Positions 1-8,784 of a stretch of 64,000 nucleotides of DNA are shown piece after piece. Source of the stretch: Streptomyces spinoverrucosus. Lineage in GTDB: Bacteria > Actinomycetota > Actinomycetes > Streptomycetales > Streptomycetaceae. Position numbers and translations under genes: made by a program. Below the pieces are notes generated by a model. The model had not been told where the DNA came from, made no database searches, and saw only the letters and a program-made list of their open reading frames with translations. The DNA is taken from NCBI RefSeq assembly GCF_015712165.1, contig NZ_JADPZX010000001.1, positions 3,534,001 through 3,598,000 of the forward strand, read 5' to 3'. Each line of letters begins with the position of its first letter. Positions within the stretch are counted from its first letter, which is position 1.

Positions 1-54
1 GGCTTCCAGAGCCTGGTCCCGCACGCTCAGCCCGAACGGCCCGACGACGGTCAC
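1..54 (-). CDS. 5' end of an unidentified gene, cut by the left edge
   Basis: Reading leftward from a GTG at 54 gives an open frame beginning VTVVGPFGLSVRDQALEA that runs off the window after 18 codons. A good Shine-Dalgarno AGGAGA lies at 61-66, six bases before the GTG, so this is a real start rather than the inside of a gene. Eighteen residues are too few to name a family. It is divergent from the peptide transporter at 262, so the 200 bp between them must hold promoters for both. Confidence 0.6.
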   Translation of the reverse strand, partial: MTVVGPFGLSVRDQALEA

Positions 55-208
55 GAGGGGTCTCCTGTCTGCTGGTGTCTACTGGCGATTACGCGGAATG
101 TCGATAGGTCGCTGCCTTCACTCAAGTCAGCGTATCCGGTCACGTTTCGATCACCGAGGCCGCCCACCGTTACACCTCGGGCGGTATCGGATCACGCCGG
201 GTATGTTT

Positions 209-236
209 TTGATCAGTTGATATGAGCAGGTATTTA
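209..236 (+). promoter_or_regulatory. Candidate promoter of the POT transporter gene
   Basis: TTGATC (209-214) and TATTTA (231-236) are separated by 16 bases and lie just ahead of the transporter gene. A start site near 242 would leave a leader of about 20 bases holding the ribosome binding site. Based on pattern only. Confidence 0.3.
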
Positions 237-261
237 TCGACTCAGCCGGAAGAGGTGACCT

Positions 262-1761
262 TTGCCCCGCACCGCCGTCGATACCGAGCCCGACAGCCTG
301 CCGCCCGGAGACGACCGCGCGTTCCTCGGCCAGCCCAGGGGCCTGCTCACCCTCTCCGGTCTGGAGGTCTGGGAGCGCTTCTCGTTCCTCGGCATGCAGG
401 CCATCCTCGTCCTGTACTTCGCCGACACGGTCGTGAACGGCGGCATGGGCATGTCCGCGGGGACGGCCGCCTCCGTCTCCGCCGCGTACGGCACCCTCGT
501 CTACCTGGTCTCCGTCGTCGGCGGCTGGCTCGCCGACCGCGTCCTCGGCTCGTACCGCGCCGTGCTCTGGGGCGGCATCCTGATCGCCTGCGGCCACTAC
601 GCGATGGCCGTGCCCACCGCGACCATGACCTGGGTGGGCCTCGGCCTGATCAGCGCGGGCACCGGTCTGCTGAAGCCCAATGTGGCCACCATGGTCGGCA
701 AGCTCTACCGCACGGACGACGACCGCCGCGACGCCGGCTTCGCCCTCTACTACATGGCGATCAACATCGGCGCCTTCGCGGGACCCCTGGTCACCGGCTG
801 GCTCGGCGACCGCCAGGGCTGGCACTGGGGCTTCTCGGCGGCCGCGATCGGCATGACGCTCGGCCTGATCCAGTACGTCACCGGCCGCCGTCACCTGGCC
901 GGACGCAGGCACGCCGCGGAGTTCGCGCTCGCACCGGAGGCGATGCGCCGCGCCGTCCACCTGATCGCCACCGGGCTCGTGATCGCCGCCACCCTCGCCG
1001 TGCTGCTCGCGGCGGCCGGATGGCTGACCCTGGGGCTCTTCGTCGACCTGCTCACGCTGGTCTCGGTGATCGCCCCGGTCGTCTACTTCCTGATCATGTT
1101 CAGGAGCCCGCGCGTCACCCCCGGGCAACGCGGCCGACTGCGCCCGTACGTCGTCCTGTTCCTCGCCTCGGTGGTCTTCAACTTCGTGCTCTTCCAGGCG
1201 TACTCCACGATGATGCTGCTGGCCGCGTCGAACGCAGAGACGACGATCCTCGGCTTCGACTTCCCCGCCAGTTGGTACGTCTCCGCCCTGGGCGCCTTCG
1301 AGGTCGCCCTCGCGCCACTGGTGGCCGCCCTGTGGGTGCGGATGGGCCACAGCCAGCCGCACGCCTCCAACAAGATCGCCCTCGGTGTGGTCCTCGGCGG
1401 CCTGTCCTTCCTCCTGATGGCCCTGCCGACCTCCGGCCACGCCTCCGGCCAGTACCTGATGTCCGCCTGGTGGATCGTCGGCTCGTACCTGCTGCTCGGC
1501 CTCGGCGACGTCCTCCTGGAGACCTCCGGCATGTCGGCCACCACCAAGCTCGCCCCAGCCGCCTTCTCCAGCCAGACGATGTCCCTGTGGTTCCTGTCCC
1601 TGGCCCTGGCCAACGGCATCCAGGCGCAGACGGTGAAGCTCTACGACGACGTCTCCCATCCCGCCTACTTCGGCGTCAACGGCGCGATCGCGGTCGCCGC
1701 CGGCCTGGCGGTGCTGGCCGCCGCGCCCTGGCTGCGCCGCACGATGCACCCGGTCCACTGA
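262..1761 (+). CDS. POT/PTR family proton-dependent oligopeptide transporter
   Basis: A 499-residue polytopic membrane protein of the major facilitator superfamily that imports di- and tripeptides (or similar solutes) with protons. The family ExxERF proton-coupling motif is present as EVWERFSFLGMQ in the first helix. The PTR2 signatures follow: GGWLADRVLGSYRA in the loop after helix 2, GLLKPNV in helix 4 and YYMAINIGAFAGP in helix 5. The chosen start is TTG at 262, behind a purine-rich Shine-Dalgarno (GGAAGAGG, 249-256); no in-frame ATG or GTG gives a better one. A CocE/NonD-type hydrolase follows 22 bp downstream on the same strand, so a transport-and-hydrolysis pair is likely. Substrate is unknown. 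Confidence 0.92.
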   Translation: MPRTAVDTEPDSLPPGDDRAFLGQPRGLLTLSGLEVWERFSFLGMQAILVLYFADTVVNGGMGMSAGTAASVSAAYGTLVYLVSVVGGWLADRVLGSYRAVLWGGILIACGHYAMAVPTATMTWVGLGLISAGTGLLKPNVATMVGKLYRTDDDRRDAGFALYYMAINIGAFAGPLVTGWLGDRQGWHWGFSAAAIGMTLGLIQYVTGRRHLAGRRHAAEFALAPEAMRRAVHLIATGLVIAATLAVLLAAAGWLTLGLFVDLLTLVSVIAPVVYFLIMFRSPRVTPGQRGRLRPYVVLFLASVVFNFVLFQAYSTMMLLAASNAETTILGFDFPASWYVSALGAFEVALAPLVAALWVRMGHSQPHASNKIALGVVLGGLSFLLMALPTSGHASGQYLMSAWWIVGSYLLLGLGDVLLETSGMSATTKLAPAAFSSQTMSLWFLSLALANGIQAQTVKLYDDVSHPAYFGVNGAIAVAAGLAVLAAAPWLRRTMHPVH

Positions 1762-1783
1762 AGCCATCCCTGGGGTCACGCTC

Positions 1784-3778
1784 ATGCACATCCGTACGTC
1801 CTTCCCCTACGAGACGACTCACGAGGACCTCCGTATCCCGCTGCCCGACGGAACACGGTTGTACGCGCGCGTATGGCGCCCGATCACCGACGAACCCGTT
1901 CCCGCGCTCCTGGAGTACCTCCCGTACCGCCTGACCGACTGGACCGCGCCCCGCGACCACCAGCGTCACCCCTGGTACGCCGGCCACGGCTACGCCTCCG
2001 TCCGTGTCGACGTGCGCGGGCACGGCAACAGCGAGGGCATGCCCACGGACGAGTACTCGGCGACGGAGCTGGCCGACGGGGTCGAGGTGGTGAACTGGCT
2101 GGCCGCGCAGCCCTGGTGCGACGGCAAGGTCGGCATGTTCGGCATCTCCTGGGGCGGCTTCAACTCCCTCCAGATCGCGGCCCTCGCGCCCGAGCCGCTC
2201 AAGGCGATCGTCACCGTCTGCTCCACGGACGATCGCTACGACAACGACGTGCACTACATGGGAGGTTCCGTCCTCGGCGTCGACATGCACGCGTGGGCGG
2301 CGACCATGCTGGCCTTCGTCTGCCGCCCACCCGATCCGCGGTACGTCGGCGACGCCTGGCGGGAGATGTGGCTGCGGCGCCTGGACGAGGTCGAACCGTT
2401 CCTGCACACCTGGCTCGACCACCAGAAACGCGACGACTACTGGCGCCACGGCAGCGTCTGTGAGGACTACGGCGCCGTCCGGGCGGCCGTCCTCGCGGTG
2501 GGCGGCTGGCACGACCCGTACCGCGACACCGTGCTCCGCCTGGTCGAACACCTCCCGCCCGACCGCGTCCGCGGCCTGATCGGCCCCTGGCCCCACCAGT
2601 ACCCCGACCGCGGCCTGCCGCCCGGCCCGGCGATCGGCTTCCTCCAGGAGACCCTGCGCTGGTGGGACCACTGGCTGAAGGGCAAGGACACGGGGGCGAT
2701 GTCCGAGCCACTGCTGCGTTCCTACGTCATGGAGGCGCATCCCCCGGCGACGGTGTACGACACGCTGCCCGGCCGCTGGGTCGGCGAGCCCGCATGGCCC
2801 TCGCCCAACGTGACGACGGTCACGCACGCCCTCCGGGGTGAGCCCGTCCTCGTCCGGTCCCCGCAGCACACCGGCCTCGACGCGGGGCGTTTCTTCCCGT
2901 TCGGCAACGAGGCCGACCTGCCGCCGGACCAGCGGGAGGAGGACGCGCGCGGGGCGTGCTTCGACTTCGCCGTGCCGGAGGAGACGTGGGTGCTGGGGCG
3001 GCCGCGGGTGCGGCTGCGGCTGACGTCGGAGGTGCCGCGCGGGCAGGTGATCGCGCGTGTGTGCGATGTGGCGCCGGATGGATCCTCGACCCTGGTGACG
3101 CGGGGTGTGATGAACCTCTCCGCGCGCGAGGGGCGCGACCGGACCGTGCCGTGGATCCCGGGGGCCACCGAGGACGTCACCTTCGAGCTCAACGGCGTCG
3201 GGTACGCCTTCCCGCCCGGCCACCGCATCCGCCTCGCCGTCTCCTCCGCGTACTGGCCCTGGATCTGGCCCCAGCCGGACACGGCCGCCGGCTTCACCCT
3301 GGACCCGTCCGGCAGCGCGCTCGAACTCCCGGTACGCGCGCGTGCGGTGGTCTCGCCCCACACCTTCGAGGAGCCGGAGCAGTCCGAGCCGCTCGGCGTC
3401 GCCTATCCGGCCACCCTCGACGAACCGCGCCCCGAGCGGCTGGTCGTGCGGGACGTGGCCAAGGGCGAGTGGCGGTTGGAGGTCGACCCGCGCTACGGCG
3501 GCACGCGGATGTATCCCGACGGGCTGGAGTTCACCGAGGACGCGCTGGAGACGTACACCATCCGCGACGACGATCCGTTGTCCGCCCGCACCCGCTCGGA
3601 CTGGTCGATCCGGCTGCACCGCCCGGAGCTCGCCTGGGACACGACGATCCGGACGCGGTCGGAGATTGCCTGCACCGCGGAGGACTTTCTGTCCTCGAAT
3701 GAGGTGATTTGCACCTCCGGTGAAGAGGTGGTCTTCCATCGCACCTGGGAGCAGCGAATTCCACGGACCGCCGGTTGA
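1784..3778 (+). CDS. CocE/NonD family (X-Pro dipeptidyl-peptidase S15-like) serine hydrolase
   Basis: A 664-residue cytoplasmic alpha/beta hydrolase without signal peptide. The nucleophile elbow GISWGG puts the catalytic serine at residue 122. GGWHDPYRD and IGPWPHQYP carry the family's acid and histidine. The C-terminal third is the PepX_C jelly-roll domain. Relatives cleave X-Pro dipeptides, cocaine esters, glutaryl-cephalosporins and other acyl compounds, so the substrate cannot be named. Position just behind a peptide transporter suggests peptidase-type work on imported peptides (inference). The ATG at 1784 follows the transporter stop by 22 bp, so the two are probably co-transcribed. Confidence 0.88.
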   Translation: MHIRTSFPYETTHEDLRIPLPDGTRLYARVWRPITDEPVPALLEYLPYRLTDWTAPRDHQRHPWYAGHGYASVRVDVRGHGNSEGMPTDEYSATELADGVEVVNWLAAQPWCDGKVGMFGISWGGFNSLQIAALAPEPLKAIVTVCSTDDRYDNDVHYMGGSVLGVDMHAWAATMLAFVCRPPDPRYVGDAWREMWLRRLDEVEPFLHTWLDHQKRDDYWRHGSVCEDYGAVRAAVLAVGGWHDPYRDTVLRLVEHLPPDRVRGLIGPWPHQYPDRGLPPGPAIGFLQETLRWWDHWLKGKDTGAMSEPLLRSYVMEAHPPATVYDTLPGRWVGEPAWPSPNVTTVTHALRGEPVLVRSPQHTGLDAGRFFPFGNEADLPPDQREEDARGACFDFAVPEETWVLGRPRVRLRLTSEVPRGQVIARVCDVAPDGSSTLVTRGVMNLSAREGRDRTVPWIPGATEDVTFELNGVGYAFPPGHRIRLAVSSAYWPWIWPQPDTAAGFTLDPSGSALELPVRARAVVSPHTFEEPEQSEPLGVAYPATLDEPRPERLVVRDVAKGEWRLEVDPRYGGTRMYPDGLEFTEDALETYTIRDDDPLSARTRSDWSIRLHRPELAWDTTIRTRSEIACTAEDFLSSNEVICTSGEEVVFHRTWEQRIPRTAG

Positions 3779-3821
3779 GAGGGACTTGGGCTCATTGCCC
3801 GATTTGCCGCGCTTCTGAACG

Positions 3822-3841
3822 GGCGTGAGTTGGCTCACGCC
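3822..3841 (+). terminator. Hairpin downstream of the CocE-type gene
   Basis: Perfect 8-bp inverted repeat GGCGTGAG / CTCACGCC with a TTGG loop, 44 bp after the stop codon. There is no T-run, as is common for terminators in very GC-rich actinobacteria. It would insulate the riboswitch-controlled gene downstream. Confidence 0.45.
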
Positions 3842-3980
3842 AGCACCTTCACAGATCCCCCACACGCATCCCTCGATCCGCCTTTACGGACCGCCGAGTT
3901 GACGCTTGCGAACTGCAAAGGATCAAGCACTGCAAAACCCCCATTCGAAGATCAAATCCCGCAATAAGCGAATCCGCTAC

Positions 3981-4010
3981 TTGTTTCGGACATGTGCTCC
4001 CGCATACGTT
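3981..4010 (+). promoter_or_regulatory. Candidate promoter ahead of the riboswitch leader
   Basis: TTGTTT (3981-3986) and TACGTT (4005-4010), spaced by 18 bp, would start transcription near 4017, just before the first paired strand of the riboswitch at 4030. Weak match to the vegetative consensus; chosen mainly for its position. The rest of 3842-4029 holds nothing else recognisable. Confidence 0.3.
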
Positions 4011-4029
4011 CCTGGCCAGTCGGGCGGAA

Positions 4030-4223
4030 CGCCGAATCCTGCCGCCGCCCGCACCACCCATGACGGACTCATTCACCGCACGGCAGGAGCGGGGGAACCC
4101 AGGTAAGCCGCCGGGCCGGACGTCGTATTCCCGACGCACCGGAACGGCTTGGGGTGAAGTCGCAACCGCAAGGGCGCGACCGGGCACCTCCCCGCCCGAA
4201 CCCGACAGCTCACCTCGCAGGCG
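4030..4223 (+). promoter_or_regulatory. Cyclic di-AMP riboswitch (ydaO/yuaA type)
   Basis: The leader carries the conserved blocks of the ydaO class in order: closing-strand CGCCGAATCC at 4030, GGGGGAACCCA near 4092, CTTGGGGTGAAG near 4148, and CCCGAACCCGACAGCTCACC followed by CTCGCAGGCG ending at 4223. The outer CGCC/GGCG ends pair to close the structure. This class binds c-di-AMP and usually switches off cell-wall hydrolase and osmolyte genes in actinobacteria (established). Here it lies 18 bp before the ATG of a secreted transglycosylase, a typical target. Switching may act by termination or by masking the Shine-Dalgarno at 4226-4233. Confidence 0.87.
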
Positions 4224-4241
4224 TCGGAGAGGACAACCCCC

Positions 4242-4730
4242 ATGTCTGCAAACGGTCAGAACGCCCGCTCCCGCTCTGCACGTATCGCCCGCAAGCTCGC
4301 CGTCGTCGGTACCGGCGCGGCCGTGCTCGCCCTCCCGCTGATCGGGGCCACCAGCGCCTCCGCCGCCACCCCCACGGCCGCCACCGCCGTGAGCACCGCC
4401 ACGACGTACCCGGACAACCTCGACGGCTGGATCCGCGAGTCGCTCGCCGTCATGGCGCAGCACGGCATTCCGGGCTCGTACGCGGGCATCCACCGCAACA
4501 TCATGCGTGAGTCGTCCGGCAACCCGGCCGCCATCAACAACTGGGACTCCAACGCCGCCAAGGGCACCCCGTCGAAGGGCCTGCTCCAGGTCATCGACCC
4601 GACCTTCGCGGCCTACCACGTGCCCGGCACGGCGTACGACCCGTACGACCCGGTCGCCAACATCACCGCCGCCTGCAACTACGCGGCCGACCGCTACGGC
4701 TCCATCGACAACGTCTTCGGCCCGTACTGA
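4242..4730 (+). CDS. Secreted lytic transglycosylase (SLT domain)
   Basis: A 162-residue exported protein. Residues 1-41 form a signal peptide (RKLAVVGTGAAVLALPL core, cleavage after SASA). The rest is one compact SLT/lysozyme-like domain: the catalytic glutamate lies in IMRESSGNP, followed by the family's GLLQVIDPTFAAY and a Tyr-rich end. There is no LysM or other wall-binding repeat. It should cleave peptidoglycan between MurNAc and GlcNAc outside the membrane. Start ATG has Shine-Dalgarno GGAGAGGA. The gene is under the c-di-AMP riboswitch just upstream. Its last 37 bp overlap the convergent HAD gene, and its stop codon lies in a short tandem duplication. Confidence 0.9.
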   Translation: MSANGQNARSRSARIARKLAVVGTGAAVLALPLIGATSASAATPTAATAVSTATTYPDNLDGWIRESLAVMAQHGIPGSYAGIHRNIMRESSGNPAAINNWDSNAAKGTPSKGLLQVIDPTFAAYHVPGTAYDPYDPVANITAACNYAADRYGSIDNVFGPY

Positions 4731-5581
4731 GCCGGGAGCCTGGGCGCGTACTGAGCCCGGGCGAGGAGTCGTTCGAGGACGACGGCGATGCCGTCGTCCT
4801 CGTTCGACAGGGTGATCTCGTCGGCCACCGCCTTGAGTTCGGGGTGGGCGTTGGCCATGGCGACGCCGTGGGCCGCCCAGTCGAACATGGGGATGTCGTT
4901 GGGCATGTCCCCGAAGGCGATGGTCTGTTGCGGGCCAAGGCCCAGATGCCGGGCCGCCAGCGCCAGCCCGGTCGCCTTGGTGATACCGCACGGCTGGAGC
5001 TCGACCGTCCCCGGCCCCGACATGGTGACGGTCGCGAGCGAGCCGACCGCGGTGCGGGCCACCGCCGCCAACTCGTCGTCGGACAGGGTCGGATGGCGCA
5101 GCAGCACCTTGCTGATCGGCGCGCACCACAGGTCGTCGCGATGTTCGACCCGCACCGCGGGCAGCGTGGGGTGCGGCATCAGATAGCCGGGCTCGATGAG
5201 CGTGAGCCCGTCGACGCCGTCCTGGTCGACGGCCGCGTACACCTGGCCGACCTCGGCCTCGATCTTGCCGAGGGCGGTCTCGGCGAGTTCCCGGTCCAAC
5301 GTGACGGACCACAGCAGACGGTCCGCGCCGGCGTCGTACAACTGCGCGCCCTGCCCGCACACCGCGAGCCCCCCGCCGCCCAGGAACTCCAGCAGCGGCC
5401 GCACTCTCGGTGCCGGCCGTCCGGTCACCACCAGATGCCGGGCACCGGCCGCCGAGACCCGCGCGAGCGCGGCGAGCGAACGGTCGGAGACCGTGTCGTC
5501 GCCACGGAGCAGGGTTCCGTCCAGGTCAGTGGCGATGAGGGCGTATTCGATGCGCGCGGCATATGCGGTGGGTGCGGCCAT
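4694..5581 (-). CDS. HAD-superfamily (Cof-type, class IIB) phosphatase
   Basis: A 295-residue cytosolic hydrolase. Motif I is ATDLDGTLL near the N terminus, with the nucleophilic and acid/base aspartates. Motif II is VTGRP, and motif IV is GDMPNDIPMFD. The large middle insert is the C2 cap of the Cof subfamily, which dephosphorylates sugar phosphates, FMN or pyridoxal phosphate. ATG at 5581 is preferred; it has no strong Shine-Dalgarno, and an upstream in-frame start at 5611 is possible. The 3' end overlaps the convergent transglycosylase gene by 37 bp, apparently lengthened by a 24-bp duplication. Specific substrate unknown. Confidence 0.87.
   Translation of the reverse strand: MAAPTAYAARIEYALIATDLDGTLLRGDDTVSDRSLAALARVSAAGARHLVVTGRPAPRVRPLLEFLGGGGLAVCGQGAQLYDAGADRLLWSVTLDRELAETALGKIEAEVGQVYAAVDQDGVDGLTLIEPGYLMPHPTLPAVRVEHRDDLWCAPISKVLLRHPTLSDDELAAVARTAVGSLATVTMSGPGTVELQPCGITKATGLALAARHLGLGPQQTIAFGDMPNDIPMFDWAAHGVAMANAHPELKAVADEITLSNEDDGIAVVLERLLARAQYAPRLPAQYGPKTLSMEP
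4723..4757 (+). repeat. Tandem duplication spanning the transglycosylase stop codon
   Basis: CGTACTGAGCC occurs at 4723-4733 and again at 4747-4757, a period of exactly 24 bp. The second copy therefore supplies a second in-frame TGA eight codons on. On the other strand the duplication lies in the last codons of the HAD gene. Confidence 0.7.
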
Positions 5582-5646
5582 GATCAGAGAATACGGACAC
5601 CGCACCCACACCGTTCATCCCCAACTATCTTCTACCTGTCTGCTTT

Positions 5647-6108
5647 TCACCCCCACGTGGTGCCCGCCGGCTCCCCGATCGTGGTGTTGATCCGGTTGAA
5701 CATGTTCGTCAGCGAGATGGTCAGGATGAGCGCCGACAGTTCCTTCTCGTCGAAGTGGTCGGCGACCTCGTCCCACAACGCGTCCGGAACCGACTCGTCC
5801 GAGCGGTCGGCGAGCCGTGTCATCCGCTCCGCGAGCGTCAGCGCGGCGCGCTCGGCGTCGCTGTAGTAGGGCGCGTGCCGCCAGGCGGCGACCGAGTCGA
5901 TGCGCTCCTCGCTCACGCCCGCCTTGCGCAGATTGTGCACGTGCCCGTACACACACGCGCCGCACCCGTTGATCTGGCTGGCCCGCAGCCCCACGAGCTC
6001 CGCGAGCTCCTGGGACAGGCCGCCCTCCCCGATGGCTTGCGAAAGGGCGCCGATGCCCTTCATCGCGTTCGGGAGAACGTACGCCGGGTTCGTCATCCGT
6101 GCCTGCAT
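5647..6108 (-). CDS. AhpD-like / carboxymuconolactone decarboxylase-family protein
   Basis: A 153-residue protein with the AhpD core: the redox pair CGAC (Cys49, Cys52), His56 four residues on, and an upstream Glu in QELAELVGL, the usual proton relay. Members reduce peroxides or act as peroxiredoxin partners; others are decarboxylases without the CxxC, so an alkylhydroperoxidase-type redox role is preferred. ATG at 6108 has a strong Shine-Dalgarno (AGGAGG). It is divergent from the fumarylacetoacetase gene across about 160 bp. No AhpC gene is adjacent. Confidence 0.85.
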   Translation of the reverse strand: MQARMTNPAYVLPNAMKGIGALSQAIGEGGLSQELAELVGLRASQINGCGACVYGHVHNLRKAGVSEERIDSVAAWRHAPYYSDAERAALTLAERMTRLADRSDESVPDALWDEVADHFDEKELSALILTISLTNMFNRINTTIGEPAGTTWG

Positions 6109-6270
6109 GGTGCCGCCTCCTGTTGTCAGTGGCCGATGCGATGCTTGCTTTCACTGCACTGACGGATCGGAGGCGGTCGTTGTGACGGGGCAGCGAGACG
6201 AACAGGGGCCACCGCCGTAACGTGATCCGCGACCGCATGGACCGCGCGTACGAAAGTGAGGCAGCACCCC

Positions 6271-7482
6271 ATGCCCCCCTTCGATGTCCCCGAGGATGAC
6301 CCCTTCGGTCCGCACAACCTTCCGTACGGTGTGTTCTCACCCGTCGGCTCCACCGAGCGGACGGTCGGTGTCCGCCTCGGTGACCACGTCCTCGACGCCG
6401 GCGCGGCCGCACTGGCGCTCGGCTCCCCGTACGCCGACCTGCTGGCCCGCCCGACCCTGAACCCGCTGCTCGCGGCGGGCCGCACCGCCTGGTCGGACGT
6501 CCGGCGCGCCCTGACCGCCTGGGTCACCGTGCCCTCCCACCGCGAGACCCTCGCGCCCCTGTTGCACCCGCTCTCCTCGGTGACCCTGCACCTCCCCTTC
6601 GAGGTCGCGGACTACGTCGACTTCTACGCGTCCGAGAACCACGCCCGGAACGTCGGGCAGATCTTCCGCCCCGACGCGGCCGACTCCCTCACCCCCAACT
6701 GGAAGCATCTGCCGATCGGTTACCACGGCCGCTCCGGCACGGTCGTCGTCTCCGGCACGGACGTCGTCCGCCCCTCCGGCCAGCGCAAGGCCCCGGCCGA
6801 CGCCACCCCGGTCTTCGGCCAGTCCGTCCGCCTGGACATCGAGGCCGAGGTCGGCTTCGTGGTCGGCGTCCCGTCGGCGATGGGCACGCCCGTACCGCTG
6901 TCCGGCTTCCGCGACCACGTCTTCGGCCTGTGCCTCCTCAACGACTGGTCCGCCCGCGACATCCAGGCCTGGGAGTACGTCCCCCTCGGCCCGTTCCTCG
7001 GCAAGTCCTTCGCCACCTCGGTGTCGGCGTGGATCACCCCGCTGGACGCGCTGGACGAGGCGCGGGTGGCCCCGCCCGAGCGGACGCACCCCCTGCTGCC
7101 CTACCTGGACGACACCGACGAGGAACCCGGCGCCTACGACCTCCGTATCTCCGTCGCCGTCAACGGTCACGTCATCTCGGAGCCTCCCTTCTCCACCATG
7201 TACTGGACCGCCGCCCAGCAACTCGCCCACATGACCGTCAACGGCGCCTCCCTGCGCACCGGCGACCTGTACGGCTCGGGCACGGTCAGCGGCCCGAGCG
7301 AGCACGAACGCGGCTCTCTTCTCGAGCTGACCTGGAACGGCCGCGACCCCCTCGAACTCCCCGAAGGCAAGCGGACGTTCCTGGAGGACGGCGACGTCGT
7401 GACGATGACGGCCTGGGCTCCGGGGGCGGGCGGAGCACGGGTCGGGCTGGGGGAGGTGACTGGGCGGGTCGTCGCGGGGTGA
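6271..7482 (+). CDS. fahA: Fumarylacetoacetase
   Basis: A 403-residue enzyme for the last step of tyrosine/homogentisate breakdown, splitting 4-fumarylacetoacetate to fumarate and acetoacetate. Family landmarks appear in order: an N-terminal SH3-like part, DFYASENHARN, PIGYHGRSGT, the metal-binding LDIEAEVGFVVG and NDWSARDIQ, and LGPFLGKSFATS. ATG at 6271 is chosen over a GTG at 6256 because GTGAGG at 6256-6261 then serves as its ribosome binding site and family homology begins here. Homogentisate dioxygenase is not nearby, so the pathway is dispersed. Confidence 0.92.
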   Translation: MPPFDVPEDDPFGPHNLPYGVFSPVGSTERTVGVRLGDHVLDAGAAALALGSPYADLLARPTLNPLLAAGRTAWSDVRRALTAWVTVPSHRETLAPLLHPLSSVTLHLPFEVADYVDFYASENHARNVGQIFRPDAADSLTPNWKHLPIGYHGRSGTVVVSGTDVVRPSGQRKAPADATPVFGQSVRLDIEAEVGFVVGVPSAMGTPVPLSGFRDHVFGLCLLNDWSARDIQAWEYVPLGPFLGKSFATSVSAWITPLDALDEARVAPPERTHPLLPYLDDTDEEPGAYDLRISVAVNGHVISEPPFSTMYWTAAQQLAHMTVNGASLRTGDLYGSGTVSGPSEHERGSLLELTWNGRDPLELPEGKRTFLEDGDVVTMTAWAPGAGGARVGLGEVTGRVVAG

Positions 7483-7579
7483 GGTTTCCGCGACAGCGAT
7501 GGTCCGGGCACTGACTACAGCCGCCCGTCACCGTCATACTGGCGGCGGGCGGTGCGCGCCACGCGTGGCGTGGAGGTGC

Positions 7580-7662
7580 GATGCGGCGTATGGCACGGAC
7601 GTGATGCGTACGGCGTGTGGCACGGACGTGCGATGCGTACGGCGCGTGGCGTACGGCGCGTG
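7580..7662. repeat. Degenerate short tandem repeats ahead of the M56 gene
   Basis: About two and a half imperfect copies of a 23-27 bp unit containing GATGCG, TACGGCG and GGCACGGACGT follow one another from 7580. The last part degenerates into GCGTGGCGTACGG units. They fill much of the gap between the fumarylacetoacetase stop and the peptidase gene. No paired structure or known operator is obvious. Confidence 0.55.
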
Positions 7663-7727
7663 ACCTCCGCCCGCACCGCACCGACCCGAAGCCGCCCCAC
7701 TCCCGACCAGGATCCGGAGCCCGTGGC

Positions 7728-8666
7728 ATGACCGTCTGCCTGCTCCTGCTCAGCGCCGTCGCTCTGACGGCCGCCGTACCGGTTCCTCGCGCGCTGGTCC
7801 GGGCGGCCTGGCCCGAAAGGGAGCCCGTCGTCGGGCTGTGGGTGTGGCAGTGCCTGGTCGCCACCGTTCTGCTGTGCTGTCTGACCGCGCTGGTCCTGGG
7901 CGCGGCGGCCGTCTTCCAGACCGTGCGCGACCAGGTCTTCGCCCCCGCCCCGCCGCACGTGGCCGCCGCCTACGACCTGTCGGCGGCGCCTCCCTGGTCC
8001 GCCGCGCTGACCCTGCTGCTGGCCTGCGGTGCCGCGTGGACCACCGCGATGCTCGTGCGCGAGCTGTTCGAGGCCCGGCGCCGCCGTGGCCAGGCCCGCG
8101 CCCACCTGCGCGAACGCGCCCCCGACCTGCCCGCGGGCCTCGGGGCGGCGCGCGGCCCACTGCTGGTCCTGGAGGACGAGTATCCCGACGCCTGGTGGAT
8201 GCCGGGCAGCCCGCCCCAGCTGATCGTCACCACCGGCGCGCTGCACCGCCTCACCGACCACCAGCTCGACGCCGTCCTCACCCACGAGCGCGGCCACGCC
8301 CGCGCCCGCCACGACTGGCTGCTGCACCTGTCCACAGCCCTGGCCACCGGCTTCCCGCGTGTTCCCCTCTTCGCCCACTTCTGCGACCAGACCCACCGCC
8401 TGGTCGAACTCGCCGCCGACGACACGGCCTCCCGCCGCTGCGGCCACCTGACCACGGCGCTGGCCCTGATCGAACTCAACCAGCACCGGGGCGTCCTCTC
8501 CTGCGCCTCCAGCCACCGCCTCCTGGGCGAACGCGTGGACCGCCTTCTGGAGCCTCCCGCTCGGCTGGACCGCAGACAGCGGGCGTTGACGACGGCGGCG
8601 GCGACACTGGTGCCGTTGCTGCCCCTGCTGATCACGTTCGCCCCCGGGCTGACGGCGCTGTCGTAA
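7728..8666 (+). CDS. M56-family membrane zinc metallopeptidase
   Basis: A 312-residue protein with hydrophobic helices at about 1-20, 45-65 and 95-115 and one at the C terminus. Between them is a cytoplasmic zinc peptidase domain with the HExxH motif as THERGHARARHDW, and ELAADDTASRR holds the likely third ligand region. The family includes BlaR1/MecR1-type sensors and Streptomyces M56 proteins usually paired with a BlaI-type repressor. No BlaI gene is adjacent here. ATG at 7728 has GGAG about ten bases upstream. The C terminus lies in a 24-bp tandem repeat. Confidence 0.82.
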   Translation: MTVCLLLLSAVALTAAVPVPRALVRAAWPEREPVVGLWVWQCLVATVLLCCLTALVLGAAAVFQTVRDQVFAPAPPHVAAAYDLSAAPPWSAALTLLLACGAAWTTAMLVRELFEARRRRGQARAHLRERAPDLPAGLGAARGPLLVLEDEYPDAWWMPGSPPQLIVTTGALHRLTDHQLDAVLTHERGHARARHDWLLHLSTALATGFPRVPLFAHFCDQTHRLVELAADDTASRRCGHLTTALALIELNQHRGVLSCASSHRLLGERVDRLLEPPARLDRRQRALTTAAATLVPLLPLLITFAPGLTALS

Positions 8667-8717
8667 ACCGGGCTCACCGCACTGTCGTAACCCGGGCTGA
8701 CCGCGCTGCCGTACCTG
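8646..8717 (+). repeat. Three 24-bp tandem copies spanning the M56 stop codon
   Basis: Copies at 8646-8669, 8670-8693 and 8694-8717 share GGGCTSACSGCRCTGYCGTAA-like sequence. The first copy encodes the last residues and the TAA stop of the peptidase. The second repeats the same coding frame and TAA. The third has lost the stop. Confidence 0.8.
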
Positions 8718-8784
8718 CGAGCGGGTACAGGGCGTAGCCGCGGACCGTGACGGCCGCTGTCCGCCCCGACCCGCACCCCGTCGC

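Noticed and set aside
151..1791. Minus-strand 546-codon frame over the peptide transporter
   Set aside because: Low-complexity antisense shadow; the transporter motifs on the plus strand are clear.
3849..5360. Minus-strand frame across the riboswitch and transglycosylase
   Set aside because: Covers a structured leader and an obvious secreted enzyme; Arg/Gly-rich shadow.
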